Shown one piece after another: positions 1 through 9,554 of a stretch of 55,031 bases of DNA. The position numbers and the translations under genes were made by a program. This DNA is from Frateuria defendens (GTDB lineage Bacteria > Pseudomonadota > Gammaproteobacteria > Xanthomonadales > Rhodanobacteraceae), in the NCBI RefSeq assembly GCF_001182895.1, contig NZ_LFQR01000061.1, forward strand, positions 1 to 55,031, read 5' to 3'. The number at the start of each line of letters is the position of its first letter. The stretch's first letter is position 1. The notes below the pieces were generated by a model, which was not told the DNA's origin, did no database searches, and saw nothing but the letters and a program-made list of their open reading frames with translations.

Positions 1-533
1 GCCGCGGCGTTGTCGCCGTCCACCGGCATGGTGTCGGGCGAGAGCGCGTCGAGCAGATCGTCCAGGCTGTGCGCGTCGGAGGTGAGCGGCGCCACCACGA
101 AGGCCTCGCCGGCATAGGCCACCAGCGCGTTGAGGCCGTTGCGGTTGGCCTCGAACAGCGCGCGCGCCTTGTAGCGGGCGCGCTCCAGGCGGCTGGGCGC
201 CTGGTCGCGCGCGAGCATGTGCTGGGACAGCGAAACCGCCACCACCTGCGCGGCGCGGTCCGCGTAGAGCGGCTGCTCGACGCGGCTCCAGGTCGGGCCG
301 GCCAGCGCCAGCGTGGCGAGCGTCCAGCCGAGCCCGAGCAGCAGCGGCGGCGCGCGGCGGCCGCCGGCCGCGCCATGCAGCAGGTGCGGCAGCAGTTCGG
401 CGTCGGCCAGCCGGGCCAGCGCGCGCCGCGTGGCGCCGCCCCGGCGCAGCAGCCAGCCCACCAGCAGCGGCAAGGCGAGCAGCGCCAGCAGCCACCACGG
501 GCGCAGGAAGTGGAAGGCCTGCAGCGCGCTCAT
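1..533 (-). CDS. BatB-like von Willebrand factor A (VWA) membrane protein, 3' end outside window
   Basis: Partial gene: 177 codons are visible and the frame is still open at the left edge. The N-terminus has a membrane segment near residues 12-29 and a second near 62-79, followed by the start of a VWA domain, which matches Bat-type proteins of MoxR operons. The start ATG at 533 overlaps the stop of the preceding VWA gene as ATGA, so the two are translationally coupled. The metal-binding DxSxS motif of the VWA fold is degenerate here: residues 101-105 read SLSQH, so the Asp that begins the motif is Ser. The following LARDQAPSRLERAR stretch is normal for the family. The likely role is a scaffold in an envelope-stress or protein-maturation complex with the MoxR ATPase; the exact function is not known. 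Confidence 0.8.
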   Translation of the reverse strand, partial: MSALQAFHFLRPWWLLALLALPLLVGWLLRRGGATRRALARLADAELLPHLLHGAAGGRRAPPLLLGLGWTLATLALAGPTWSRVEQPLYADRAAQVVAVSLSQHMLARDQAPSRLERARYKARALFEANRNGLNALVAYAGEAFVVAPLTSDAHSLDDLLDALSPDTMPVDGDNAA

Positions 534-1510
534 GCCGCCGGCTCCGCGCGCAGGCCGCGCCGCGGCCACAGCGCGGGCAGCATCAGCAGGAACGCCGCCA
601 GCAGCGGCCAGCGGAACAGCTCGTGCCGCGGGCGCAGCTGCGGGCCCTGCTGCGGCATCGGTTCCAGCGCGTCGATGGTGCGGTAGGCCGCGGCCAGTTC
701 CTCGGTATCGGTGGCGCGGAAGAAGCGTCCGCCGGTCTGCTGCGCGATCTCGGTCAGCATGTCCTCGTCCAGCTCGGCCGAGGGGTTCACCACGCGGCTG
801 CCGAAGAAATCCGGCACGCGCATGCGGGTGGCGCCGATGCCGATGGTGTAGAGCCGCACGCCCGCCGCCTTCGCCGCCGCAGCGGCATCGCGCGGGGTGA
901 TGCTGCCGGCGTTGTTGACGCCGTCGGTAAGCAGCACCAGCACGCGCGCCGGCTCCGGCAGACCGGCCAGGCGCTTGACCGACACCGCGATGGCGTCGCC
1001 GATGGCCGTCTCGGTGCCGGCCAGGCCCACGGCGGCGCCCTTGAGCTGCGCGCTCACCGCGTCGAGGTCGTAGGTCAGCGGGGTGACCAGGAAGGCGCGA
1101 CTGCCGAACAGCACCAGGCCGAGCTCGTCGCCGGCGCGGCGCGCGACGAAGTCGCCGGCGATCGCCTCCACCGCCTCGAAGCGGCTCACCGGCTGGCCGG
1201 CGAGCTGCATGTCCTCGGTGCGCATGCTGCCGGAGAGATCCAGCGCCAGCATCATCGCGCGGCCGCTGCGCTGTTCGGCCTGCGGCGGCCCCAGCCACTG
1301 CGGCCGCGCCGCCGCGCCGAGCAGGCACAGCCAGGCCAGCGACAACCACAGCCAGCGGCCGCGCGAGGCGCGACGCTCGACCTGCGCCAGTTGCAGGCCG
1401 GCATACGGCAGGTACAGCGCCTCGCCGGGCGCCGCGGGCGGCAGCCAGCGCCGCAGCAACCAGGGCAGCGGCAGCAGCACCCACAGCCAGGGCCAGGCGA
1501 ACTCAGGCAT
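530..1510 (-). CDS. BatA-like VWA-domain membrane protein
   Basis: This 326-residue protein has two N-terminal membrane segments (about 5-20 and 52-68), a VWA domain (about 85-290) and a C-terminal membrane helix (about 298-315). Unlike its downstream partner it has an intact metal-binding site: D91-L-S93-G-S95, the later Thr in GTETAIGD and the Asp in LLTDGVNN. This is the usual Bat layout, with the VWA domain on the periplasmic face held by flanking helices. It overlaps the upstream DUF4381 gene by 8 nt and the downstream VWA gene by 4 nt, so it sits inside a tightly packed moxR operon. Family knowledge suggests that paired VWA proteins act with MoxR as a chaperone-like complex; the substrate cannot be told from sequence. 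Confidence 0.85.
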   Translation of the reverse strand: MPEFAWPWLWVLLPLPWLLRRWLPPAAPGEALYLPYAGLQLAQVERRASRGRWLWLSLAWLCLLGAAARPQWLGPPQAEQRSGRAMMLALDLSGSMRTEDMQLAGQPVSRFEAVEAIAGDFVARRAGDELGLVLFGSRAFLVTPLTYDLDAVSAQLKGAAVGLAGTETAIGDAIAVSVKRLAGLPEPARVLVLLTDGVNNAGSITPRDAAAAAKAAGVRLYTIGIGATRMRVPDFFGSRVVNPSAELDEDMLTEIAQQTGGRFFRATDTEELAAAYRTIDALEPMPQQGPQLRPRHELFRWPLLAAFLLMLPALWPRRGLRAEPAA

Positions 1511-2018
1511 GTGGCCCTCCCGCCATGGCGCGACGCACCGGCTTCAGGCGCAGCGCCGCCGCCAGCCACGCGCGCACCGCCGCCAGCATGGCCGCGCGGT
1601 CGAAACGCTGCGGCCGGTACAACGCCTGCTCCAGCAGGGCGAGCTGCTCCAGCGTGGCGGCATCGACCGGCACGCGCGCCAGCGCCTCGCGCCACGCCTC
1701 GCCGTGGGCGCGCACGGCCGACGGCGCGTAGCGCAGCACCATCCGGCGCAGCAGCTGGTGCAGCGAGGCGGCGAGCAGGCCGTCGTCGCCCTCGTGGCCG
1801 GCCGCGAGCGCATCCAGCTCGGCCAGCACGCGGGTGCGCAGCCGCCGCTGGCCGCGTGCACGCCGCCAGCGCCAAGCACCGACCAGGGCGAGGACGAGCA
1901 GCAGGGCCAGCAGCGCCCACCAGCCGGGCGCCGGCGGCCACCACGGTGGCGCCGGCGGCAGGTGGATGTCGCGCAGGAGCGGCCCCTGCGCCGCGGCGTG
2001 CGGATCGGCCAGGTTCAT
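1503..2018 (-). CDS. DUF4381 family membrane protein of the moxR operon
   Basis: A 171-residue protein with a Pro/Trp-rich N-terminal segment (DIHLPPAPPWWPPAPGWW) that is characteristic of DUF4381, one membrane helix at about residues 33-50 and a soluble helical cytoplasmic tail. It overlaps the DUF58 gene by 4 nt (ATGA) and the BatA gene by 8 nt. This family almost always lies between DUF58 and VWA genes in MoxR clusters, so it probably connects these components at the membrane. No catalytic motif is visible, and no biochemical role can be assigned. Confidence 0.8.
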   Translation of the reverse strand: MNLADPHAAAQGPLLRDIHLPPAPPWWPPAPGWWALLALLLVLALVGAWRWRRARGQRRLRTRVLAELDALAAGHEGDDGLLAASLHQLLRRMVLRYAPSAVRAHGEAWREALARVPVDAATLEQLALLEQALYRPQRFDRAAMLAAVRAWLAAALRLKPVRRAMAGGPHA

Positions 2019-2946
2019 CGCAGCCCCCGCGCATCGAGCAGCGCGAGCACGTCATCCAGCGGGTCCGCCGCCGTGTCGAGGCGCCGCCAGCGCAGGCCCA
2101 GGCCCTGTGCGAGGTCGGCCAGGCGCTGCTGGCCGGCGCCCAGCGCCTGCCGGAAGCTTTCGCGCTGGCGATCGCCGTACAGCGCGACCTCGCGGCGCTG
2201 GCCGGCATGCTCCAGCGCATAACGGCCCGGCGGCGGCGGCGCCAGTTCCAGCGCATCGGCGACCACCAGCACGCCGAGGCGGGCATGGCGGCGCAGGCCG
2301 AGCAGGCGCCGGCGCGCCTCCGCATCGCAGCTCTGGCCGTCGCTGATCAGCAGCACCCGGCTGGCGCCGCGCGCCAGGTGGTCGGCGCGGGCCAGCGCCT
2401 CGGACAGCGGCTCGACGGCCACCGCGTCCGGCGCGGCCGCATCCCACTCCGCCAGCGCGCCGCAGACGGCGAGCGCGCCGCGCGGCCCCGCCTGCGGGCG
2501 CAGCAGCTGCCGCTGCGCGCCGAAAGCCATCGCGCCGATCCGCTCGCCCGCACGCAGCGCATACCAGGCGGCCAGCGCCGCCGCGCGCGCCGCCTGCACC
2601 GACTTGAAGCGCACCCGCGTGCCGAAGCGCATGCAGGGGTGCGTATCCACCAGCACCAGCAGCTGCGCCTCGCGCTCTTCCTGGAACAGCTTGGTGTGCA
2701 GCCGCCCGCTGCGCGCGGTGAGCCGCCAGTCGAGCCGGCGCACGTCGTCGCCGGGCTGGTAGGCTCGCGATTCGGCGTAATCCATGCCGCGGCCGTATAG
2801 ACGGCTGGACTGCTGGCCGGCCCGCGCGGCGCGGCTTTCCACGCGCGCCGGCGCGGCCTTGCCGAGCCGCGCGCGCAGCGCGATCAGCTCGGCCAGCGAG
2901 ACGCCGGTGCGGCCGTCGCCATCGATGCGCTCCTGCCTCACCAGCA

Positions 2947-2947
<1 letters not shown>
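2015..2947 (-). CDS. DUF58 domain-containing protein
   Basis: A 310-residue protein with the DUF58 signature in its first third: a Tyr-x-PGDDVRRLDW block followed by TARSGRLHTKLF, then a VWA-like fold with LLVLVDTHPCM. I place the start at the ATG at 2947 because it shares one base with the moxR stop (TGATG). The open frame runs on upstream only as low-complexity Arg/Ala/Gly sequence inside moxR. It overlaps the DUF4381 gene by 4 nt. DUF58 proteins are regular partners of MoxR ATPases; a role in the same membrane complex is inferred from the operon. Confidence 0.85.
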
Positions 2948-3942
<995 letters not shown>

Positions 3943-4040
3943 CGGGATTCCGGTACGAAACGTAAGGTCTGACCACGACCCTACCCGGAAGTTTAATCAC
4001 ATGCATCCGCAGCGCCGCCCTTCGCACGGCTCATGAAGAC

Positions 4041-4064
4041 GGAAGGCGGCCGAGGCCGCCTTCC
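4041..4064 (-). terminator. Hairpin terminator downstream of pilQ
   Basis: An 11-bp perfect inverted repeat (GGAAGGCGGCC and its complement) with a 2-nt centre lies 24 nt beyond the pilQ stop codon. There is no long T tract, so it may be a strong hairpin that acts with other signals. It also separates the pil operon from the moxR promoter region. Confidence 0.6.
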
Positions 4065-4087
4065 TGAGTGCACGATGGCGAAAGCCG

Positions 4088-6373
4088 TTATTGCAGCGTC
4101 TCGCTCAGGATGCGCGGCGTGACGAAGATCAGGAGCTCGGCCTTGTCGTTCTGGCGCGAGGTCTTGCGGAAGAGCACGCCGATACCGGGGATGTCGCCCA
4201 GACCGGGCACCTTGGTGATGGTGTTTTGCTTGGTGACCTCGTAGATGCCGCCGAGCACCACGGTCTGGCCATTGTCCACCAGCACCGAGGTATTGATCGA
4301 GCGGGTGTCGATGGTCGGCACCTGACCGCTACCCGGCACGGTGACGTAGCCAGCCAGCGCGTCCTTGGTCACGTTGATCTGCAGGTAGACGCGCCCGTCG
4401 GCGGTGATCGTCGGCGTCACCTTGAGCTCCAGCACCGCGTCCTTGAAGGCCACCGTGGCCGTGCCGCTGCCGGCGGAGCCGGTGGCGCTGTTCTGGTAGG
4501 TGACGTAGCCGATCTCCTGGCCCTGGCGGATCACCGCCTCCTGCTGGTTGGCCGTGATCACGCGCGGGCTGGACACTACCTCGCTGCGCCCCTCGGTCTG
4601 CGCCGCCGACAGCTCCAGGTCGACCAGGTAGTTCTTGCCCAGGATGGCCAGACCCAGCTGACCGGCCGGCGTCGTCGCGGGCAGGTTCACGTTGAAGGCG
4701 CCGTCACCGCTGGTCTGGTAGGTGACCGTGCCGGGCCGCGGCAGGGTGCTCGGCGTCTGCCCGTTGGCCACTTGCTGGTTGTAGTTGGCCACGTCGTAGG
4801 CGTACTGGCTCTGCACGTTGCTGGTGTTGATGCCCAGGCCCGCTGAGTTGGTCGCGGTGGGGCTGGTGCTGATGACGTTGCCGCCGGGCGTGGTGTGGGT
4901 GGCCTGCACGCCCCAGCGCACGCCCAGCTCGCGGGTGAAGTCATCGGTCGCCACCACGATGCGCGATTCGATCAGCACCTGCTGCACCGGCTTGTCGAGC
5001 ACGGCGATCAGGTCACGCAGCTCCTTGATCTTCTGCGGCGTGTCGTTGATCAGCAGGGTGTTGGTGCGCTCGTCGAAGGACACGCTGCCGCGCTGGGAGA
5101 GGAAGCCGCGACTGTTGTTACTGCCACTACCACCGGAGCCGCCGCTGCCCTGCATGCTGCCCTGGGTGAGCAGCTTGGCGATGTCCTGCGCCTTGCCGTA
5201 GCTGATCGGCACGTAGTCGGTGACCAGCTCGGCGTTGTCCTCGGCCTTGAGCCGTGCGGTGGCCACGTTCTGCTCGTAGTCGGCCAGCTCCTTCTGCGGC
5301 GCGATCCAGATCACATTGCCGTTGCGGCGCTTGTCCAGGCTCTTGGCCCGCAGAACCACGTCGAGGGCCTGGTCCCAGGGCACGTTGACCAGGCGCAGGG
5401 TCACGCTGCCACCCACGGTGTCCGAGGCCACCAGGTTGAGCCCGGAGATGTCGGCCAGGAGCTGCAGCGCGGAGCGCACCGGGATGTCCTGGAAGTTGAA
5501 GGTGACGCGGTTACCCGAGTAGACCGGCTCCTGCCCGCGGGTCAGGCGCGGGTCGGTGAGCGCGGCCTTCTTGGGCGCCACCTCGACCACGTACTGGTCG
5601 GCGGTCTGGTAGGCGGAGGTCTCGACGTTGCCCTTGATCGCGATGTCCAGCGTCGCGCCGCTGCCGGTGGCGCGCGTGCTGATGGACTGCACCGGCGTGG
5701 CGAAGTCGAGCACGTCGAGGCGCTGCGCGAGGTTGGCCGGCAGGTTCACGTGGCTCAGGTTGACCAGCAGGTGATCGCTCTTGCGCTGCATGTCGGCGTT
5801 GGCGCCGGCGCCGTTGAAGCTCACCAGCACGCGACCCTCGCCGTTCGGGCCGCGGCGGAAGTCGATGTTGGAGACGGCCGGGCCGCTGATGGCCGTGGGC
5901 AGCGCCTTGGAGGGGTCGGTGTTCGACACCGTGGGCGCGGACTGCGACTCGGCACCGTTGCCCACTGTCAGCACCAGGCTGTTGCCGTCCACCCGGGTGC
6001 GGTAGGGCGACTCGCGCAGCAGCTCCACCACCACCCGCGTGCGCCCGCCCGCCGACACCGCCGAGACGCCGGCGGTGGAGCCGCTGCCGATGTCGATGTG
6101 GCGCGCCGCGGCGTTGTCGGTGTCGGGCAGGTCGACGGCGATGCGCGGCGGATTGCCGGTGGTGAAGATCTTCGGTTGCGGCACCGGTCCCTTGTCGAAG
6201 TTCAGGCGCAACTCGACGCGACCACCGGGCAGCTTGTCGTAGCCGATGTTCTTGAGCGTGGTGGCCGCCAGGGCGTCGCCCGCCCAGACCAGGCCGAAGA
6301 TCAGCAGCCCGGCCGTCAGGCAGCGGCTCGCGCGACGCACATGGCCACGGACGGATTTCATTTGGTTGCTCAT
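4088..6373 (-). CDS. pilQ: Type IV pilus secretin PilQ
   Basis: Outer-membrane secretin through which the type IV pilus passes. A signal peptide (up to about GDALA) is followed by two AMIN domains that bind peptidoglycan, an STN/N0 domain (IPVRSALQLLADISGLNLV), an N1 domain and the C-terminal secretin core with VVSSPRV and the VPGLGDIPGIGVLF signature. A Gly/Ser-rich insert (about residues 425-440) interrupts the N-domain region. I choose the ATG at 6373 because AGGGG lies 8 nt upstream; another ATG at 6394 overlaps the pilP stop as ATGA and would add seven residues. It is the last gene of pilMNOPQ. Confidence 0.92.
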   Translation of the reverse strand: MSNQMKSVRGHVRRASRCLTAGLLIFGLVWAGDALAATTLKNIGYDKLPGGRVELRLNFDKGPVPQPKIFTTGNPPRIAVDLPDTDNAAARHIDIGSGSTAGVSAVSAGGRTRVVVELLRESPYRTRVDGNSLVLTVGNGAESQSAPTVSNTDPSKALPTAISGPAVSNIDFRRGPNGEGRVLVSFNGAGANADMQRKSDHLLVNLSHVNLPANLAQRLDVLDFATPVQSISTRATGSGATLDIAIKGNVETSAYQTADQYVVEVAPKKAALTDPRLTRGQEPVYSGNRVTFNFQDIPVRSALQLLADISGLNLVASDTVGGSVTLRLVNVPWDQALDVVLRAKSLDKRRNGNVIWIAPQKELADYEQNVATARLKAEDNAELVTDYVPISYGKAQDIAKLLTQGSMQGSGGSGGSGSNNSRGFLSQRGSVSFDERTNTLLINDTPQKIKELRDLIAVLDKPVQQVLIESRIVVATDDFTRELGVRWGVQATHTTPGGNVISTSPTATNSAGLGINTSNVQSQYAYDVANYNQQVANGQTPSTLPRPGTVTYQTSGDGAFNVNLPATTPAGQLGLAILGKNYLVDLELSAAQTEGRSEVVSSPRVITANQQEAVIRQGQEIGYVTYQNSATGSAGSGTATVAFKDAVLELKVTPTITADGRVYLQINVTKDALAGYVTVPGSGQVPTIDTRSINTSVLVDNGQTVVLGGIYEVTKQNTITKVPGLGDIPGIGVLFRKTSRQNDKAELLIFVTPRILSETLQ

Positions 6374-6390
6374 TGCGTCAGCCCCTGAAT

Positions 6391-6927
6391 TCATTTCTCG
6401 CCGAGCGCGATGCTGGCGGAACGCTCCATCCAGCCACCGTTGCCGTTGGAAACCAGCTCGACCAGGTCGATGTGGTCATCGGCGATGGCGACGACGCGAC
6501 CGTAGTTCTGCCCCATGTATTCGTTGCGATGAACGCGGTGGATCACGCTGCCGGGATCCTTGACCAGCACTTCCATGCCGCCGCCGGCACCCACGGTGCC
6601 CACCATCTTCAGGCTGTCCAGCGCGAACATCTCCAGCGGCTGCTTGGGACGGTTCTCGTCCGGGCGCGGGCCGCTGGCGTTGCTGGGCTGCAGCTCGGCC
6701 GTGCTGGGGCTGAACGGGTCGCGCTGTTCCTGATCCTTGTACTCGAACGTCTCGAAGGTCTTGATCACCGGCAGCGGGGGGATCGGCGCGCCCTTCTTGG
6801 CGTGCTCCTGGGCGACCCAGTCGCGCAAGTCGGAGGTGCCGCGGGTGCAGCCGCCCAGCAGAACGAGCGCCCCCAGCAGCAACAGCGCACGGCCGCGGCG
6901 GGCGGAGGTGGCAGCAAACTGGCTCAT
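6391..6927 (-). CDS. pilP: Type IV pilus inner-membrane lipoprotein PilP
   Basis: A 178-residue lipoprotein with a lipobox ending LLGGC (Cys27), a flexible Pro-rich linker and a C-terminal beta domain (about 90-178) typical of PilP, which docks on the N0 domain of PilQ and binds the PilN/PilO dimer. The start overlaps the pilO stop by 4 nt. PilP thus bridges the inner-membrane alignment complex and the secretin. Confidence 0.9.
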   Translation of the reverse strand: MSQFAATSARRGRALLLLGALVLLGGCTRGTSDLRDWVAQEHAKKGAPIPPLPVIKTFETFEYKDQEQRDPFSPSTAELQPSNASGPRPDENRPKQPLEMFALDSLKMVGTVGAGGGMEVLVKDPGSVIHRVHRNEYMGQNYGRVVAIADDHIDLVELVSNGNGGWMERSASIALGEK

Positions 6928-7607
6928 TTCGCCCTCCCCTTGGCGGCCGGCTTGCCGCCGGCGCCCGGCCCCTTGGCGTCCGCGCTTTCGTCGTCTTCCA
7001 GGTAGCGGTAGGTCTTCACCGTGCCCTGCAGCACCAGCTGCCCGTTGCCGACCGGCGCGCCCTTGGCGGCGTTGCCGGCGGCGAGCGGCGTCAGCGAGAC
7101 GTCGTGCAGGGTGAGGATCACCACCCGCGGCAGCGACGCCACGCCGCTGATGAAGGTGCCGAACTGGTGGTAGGTGCCGACCATGCGCAGCTGGATCGGC
7201 CTCTCGGCGTAGAAGTCCTTGGCCGTCTCCGCGCCGGGCTGGAACAGCTCGGTCTCCAGGCCCGCCGACAGCGCCGTCTGCGAGATGTCCACCAACAGCT
7301 CCGGCATCTCGGTCTTGCTGGGCAGCTGGCGCAGCAGCTGGCGCAGCATGTCCTGCATCTCGTCGAGCTGCTGCTGCAAGGCGTTGAGATTGACCGCCTT
7401 GGCCTGCTTCTGGGAGAACTCCTGCTTGAGCTGGTCCTCCTTCCTGGCCAGGGTCTCCAGTTCGTCCTGCTGGTCGCTGACGTAGAGGTACCAGCCGAAG
7501 AACGCGATCACCACGAACACCAGCGCGGTGAAGAAGACCTTCACCGACTTCGGCCAGCCGCCGATATTGTTGCGGTCGAGGTTGCGCAGGTCGTCGAGGA
7601 ACTTCAT
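6924..7607 (-). CDS. pilO: Type IV pilus alignment protein PilO
   Basis: A 227-residue bitopic protein: a short cytoplasmic N-terminus, a membrane helix at about 22-43, a coiled coil at about 47-95 and a ferredoxin-like periplasmic domain. I use the ATG at 7607 (MKFLDDLRNLDRNN), which overlaps the pilN stop as ATGA; the frame stays open upstream but that part is read out of frame inside pilN. The C-terminus ends in a Lys/Ala/Gly-rich tail. It pairs with PilN to form the inner-membrane platform of the pilus machine. Confidence 0.92.
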   Translation of the reverse strand: MKFLDDLRNLDRNNIGGWPKSVKVFFTALVFVVIAFFGWYLYVSDQQDELETLARKEDQLKQEFSQKQAKAVNLNALQQQLDEMQDMLRQLLRQLPSKTEMPELLVDISQTALSAGLETELFQPGAETAKDFYAERPIQLRMVGTYHQFGTFISGVASLPRVVILTLHDVSLTPLAAGNAAKGAPVGNGQLVLQGTVKTYRYLEDDESADAKGPGAGGKPAAKGRAK

Positions 7608-8250
7608 GGCTTGGCTCCCCCGGTCGGTGCCGCGGGCGTGGCGGGCGCGGCCTTGCCTGGCGCCGCCTGCATCGCGGCGGACGGCGCCGGCGCGGCGTGC
7701 TCGTCGGACTTGGGCCGGCTGAGCGCCACGTCCAGCCCGAAGGCGTAGGGCATGCGGCCGTCGCGGTGGGTGTTTTCGGTCTTGCGCAGGTCGGCGTGAC
7801 CCATCCAGGGCGAGGCCTCGATGTTGCGCATGTACTCGGCCACGCTGGCGTTGGACTGCGCCACGCCGTCCAGCGACAGCGAATCGCCGTTCTGCTTGAG
7901 GCCGCCCAGGCGCGCGCTGGCGGGGATCGTCCTCACCAGCTCGTCGAACAGGTGGACCATCTGCGAGCGGTTGGCCTGCAGCTGCTCGATGATGTCCTTG
8001 CGGGCGAGCAGGCGCTGGCGCACCCGGTCGAGATCCTTGATCTTGTTGATCTTCTCGTCGAGCTGCTTGATCTCGCCCTGCAGGTAGGCGTTGCGCTCGT
8101 TCTGGTTGTCGATGCGCGCGTTCATCCAGAACACCCACAGCAGCAGGAACACCACCGCCGCCGCGAAGGCGGCGCCGAGCTGCATGAAGAATTCGCGCTC
8201 GCGCTGCTTGCGCCGCTCGGCGCGCCAGGGAAGCAGGTTGATGTGTGCCA

Positions 8251-8251
<1 letters not shown>
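7604..8251 (-). CDS. pilN: Type IV pilus alignment protein PilN
   Basis: A 215-residue membrane protein that begins with the conserved INLLPWR motif (residues 4-10), the peptide that inserts into a groove of PilM. A membrane helix (about 22-46) and a periplasmic coiled coil and ferredoxin-like domain follow. The C-terminal 30 residues are rich in Ala and Pro. The start codon shares a base with the pilM stop (TGATG). Confidence 0.92.
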
Positions 8252-9393
<1,142 letters not shown>

Positions 9394-9511
9394 CGGCCTA
9401 CGCGGACTTGCTCGAGTGTTTCGCGTGATCCCCTGCACATTGCGGACCGGCATAGTGGCGGCTTTTTGCTCTGCTCGAGGCCGGCTCATGGCGCCCATGG
9501 TGCAACATCTA

Positions 9512-9539
9512 TACTCTGGCGTGCTTTGACTTAAGTCTC
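9512..9539 (+). promoter_or_regulatory. Possible -10 element and palindrome upstream of mrcA
   Basis: TATACT (9512-9517) could be the -10 of mrcA, although no good -35 is visible at 16-18 bp. A perfect 10-bp palindrome, GACTTAAGTC (9530-9539), follows close to the expected start of transcription. The role is unknown. Confidence 0.35.
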
Positions 9540-9554
9540 GCTACCTTCATCGAC

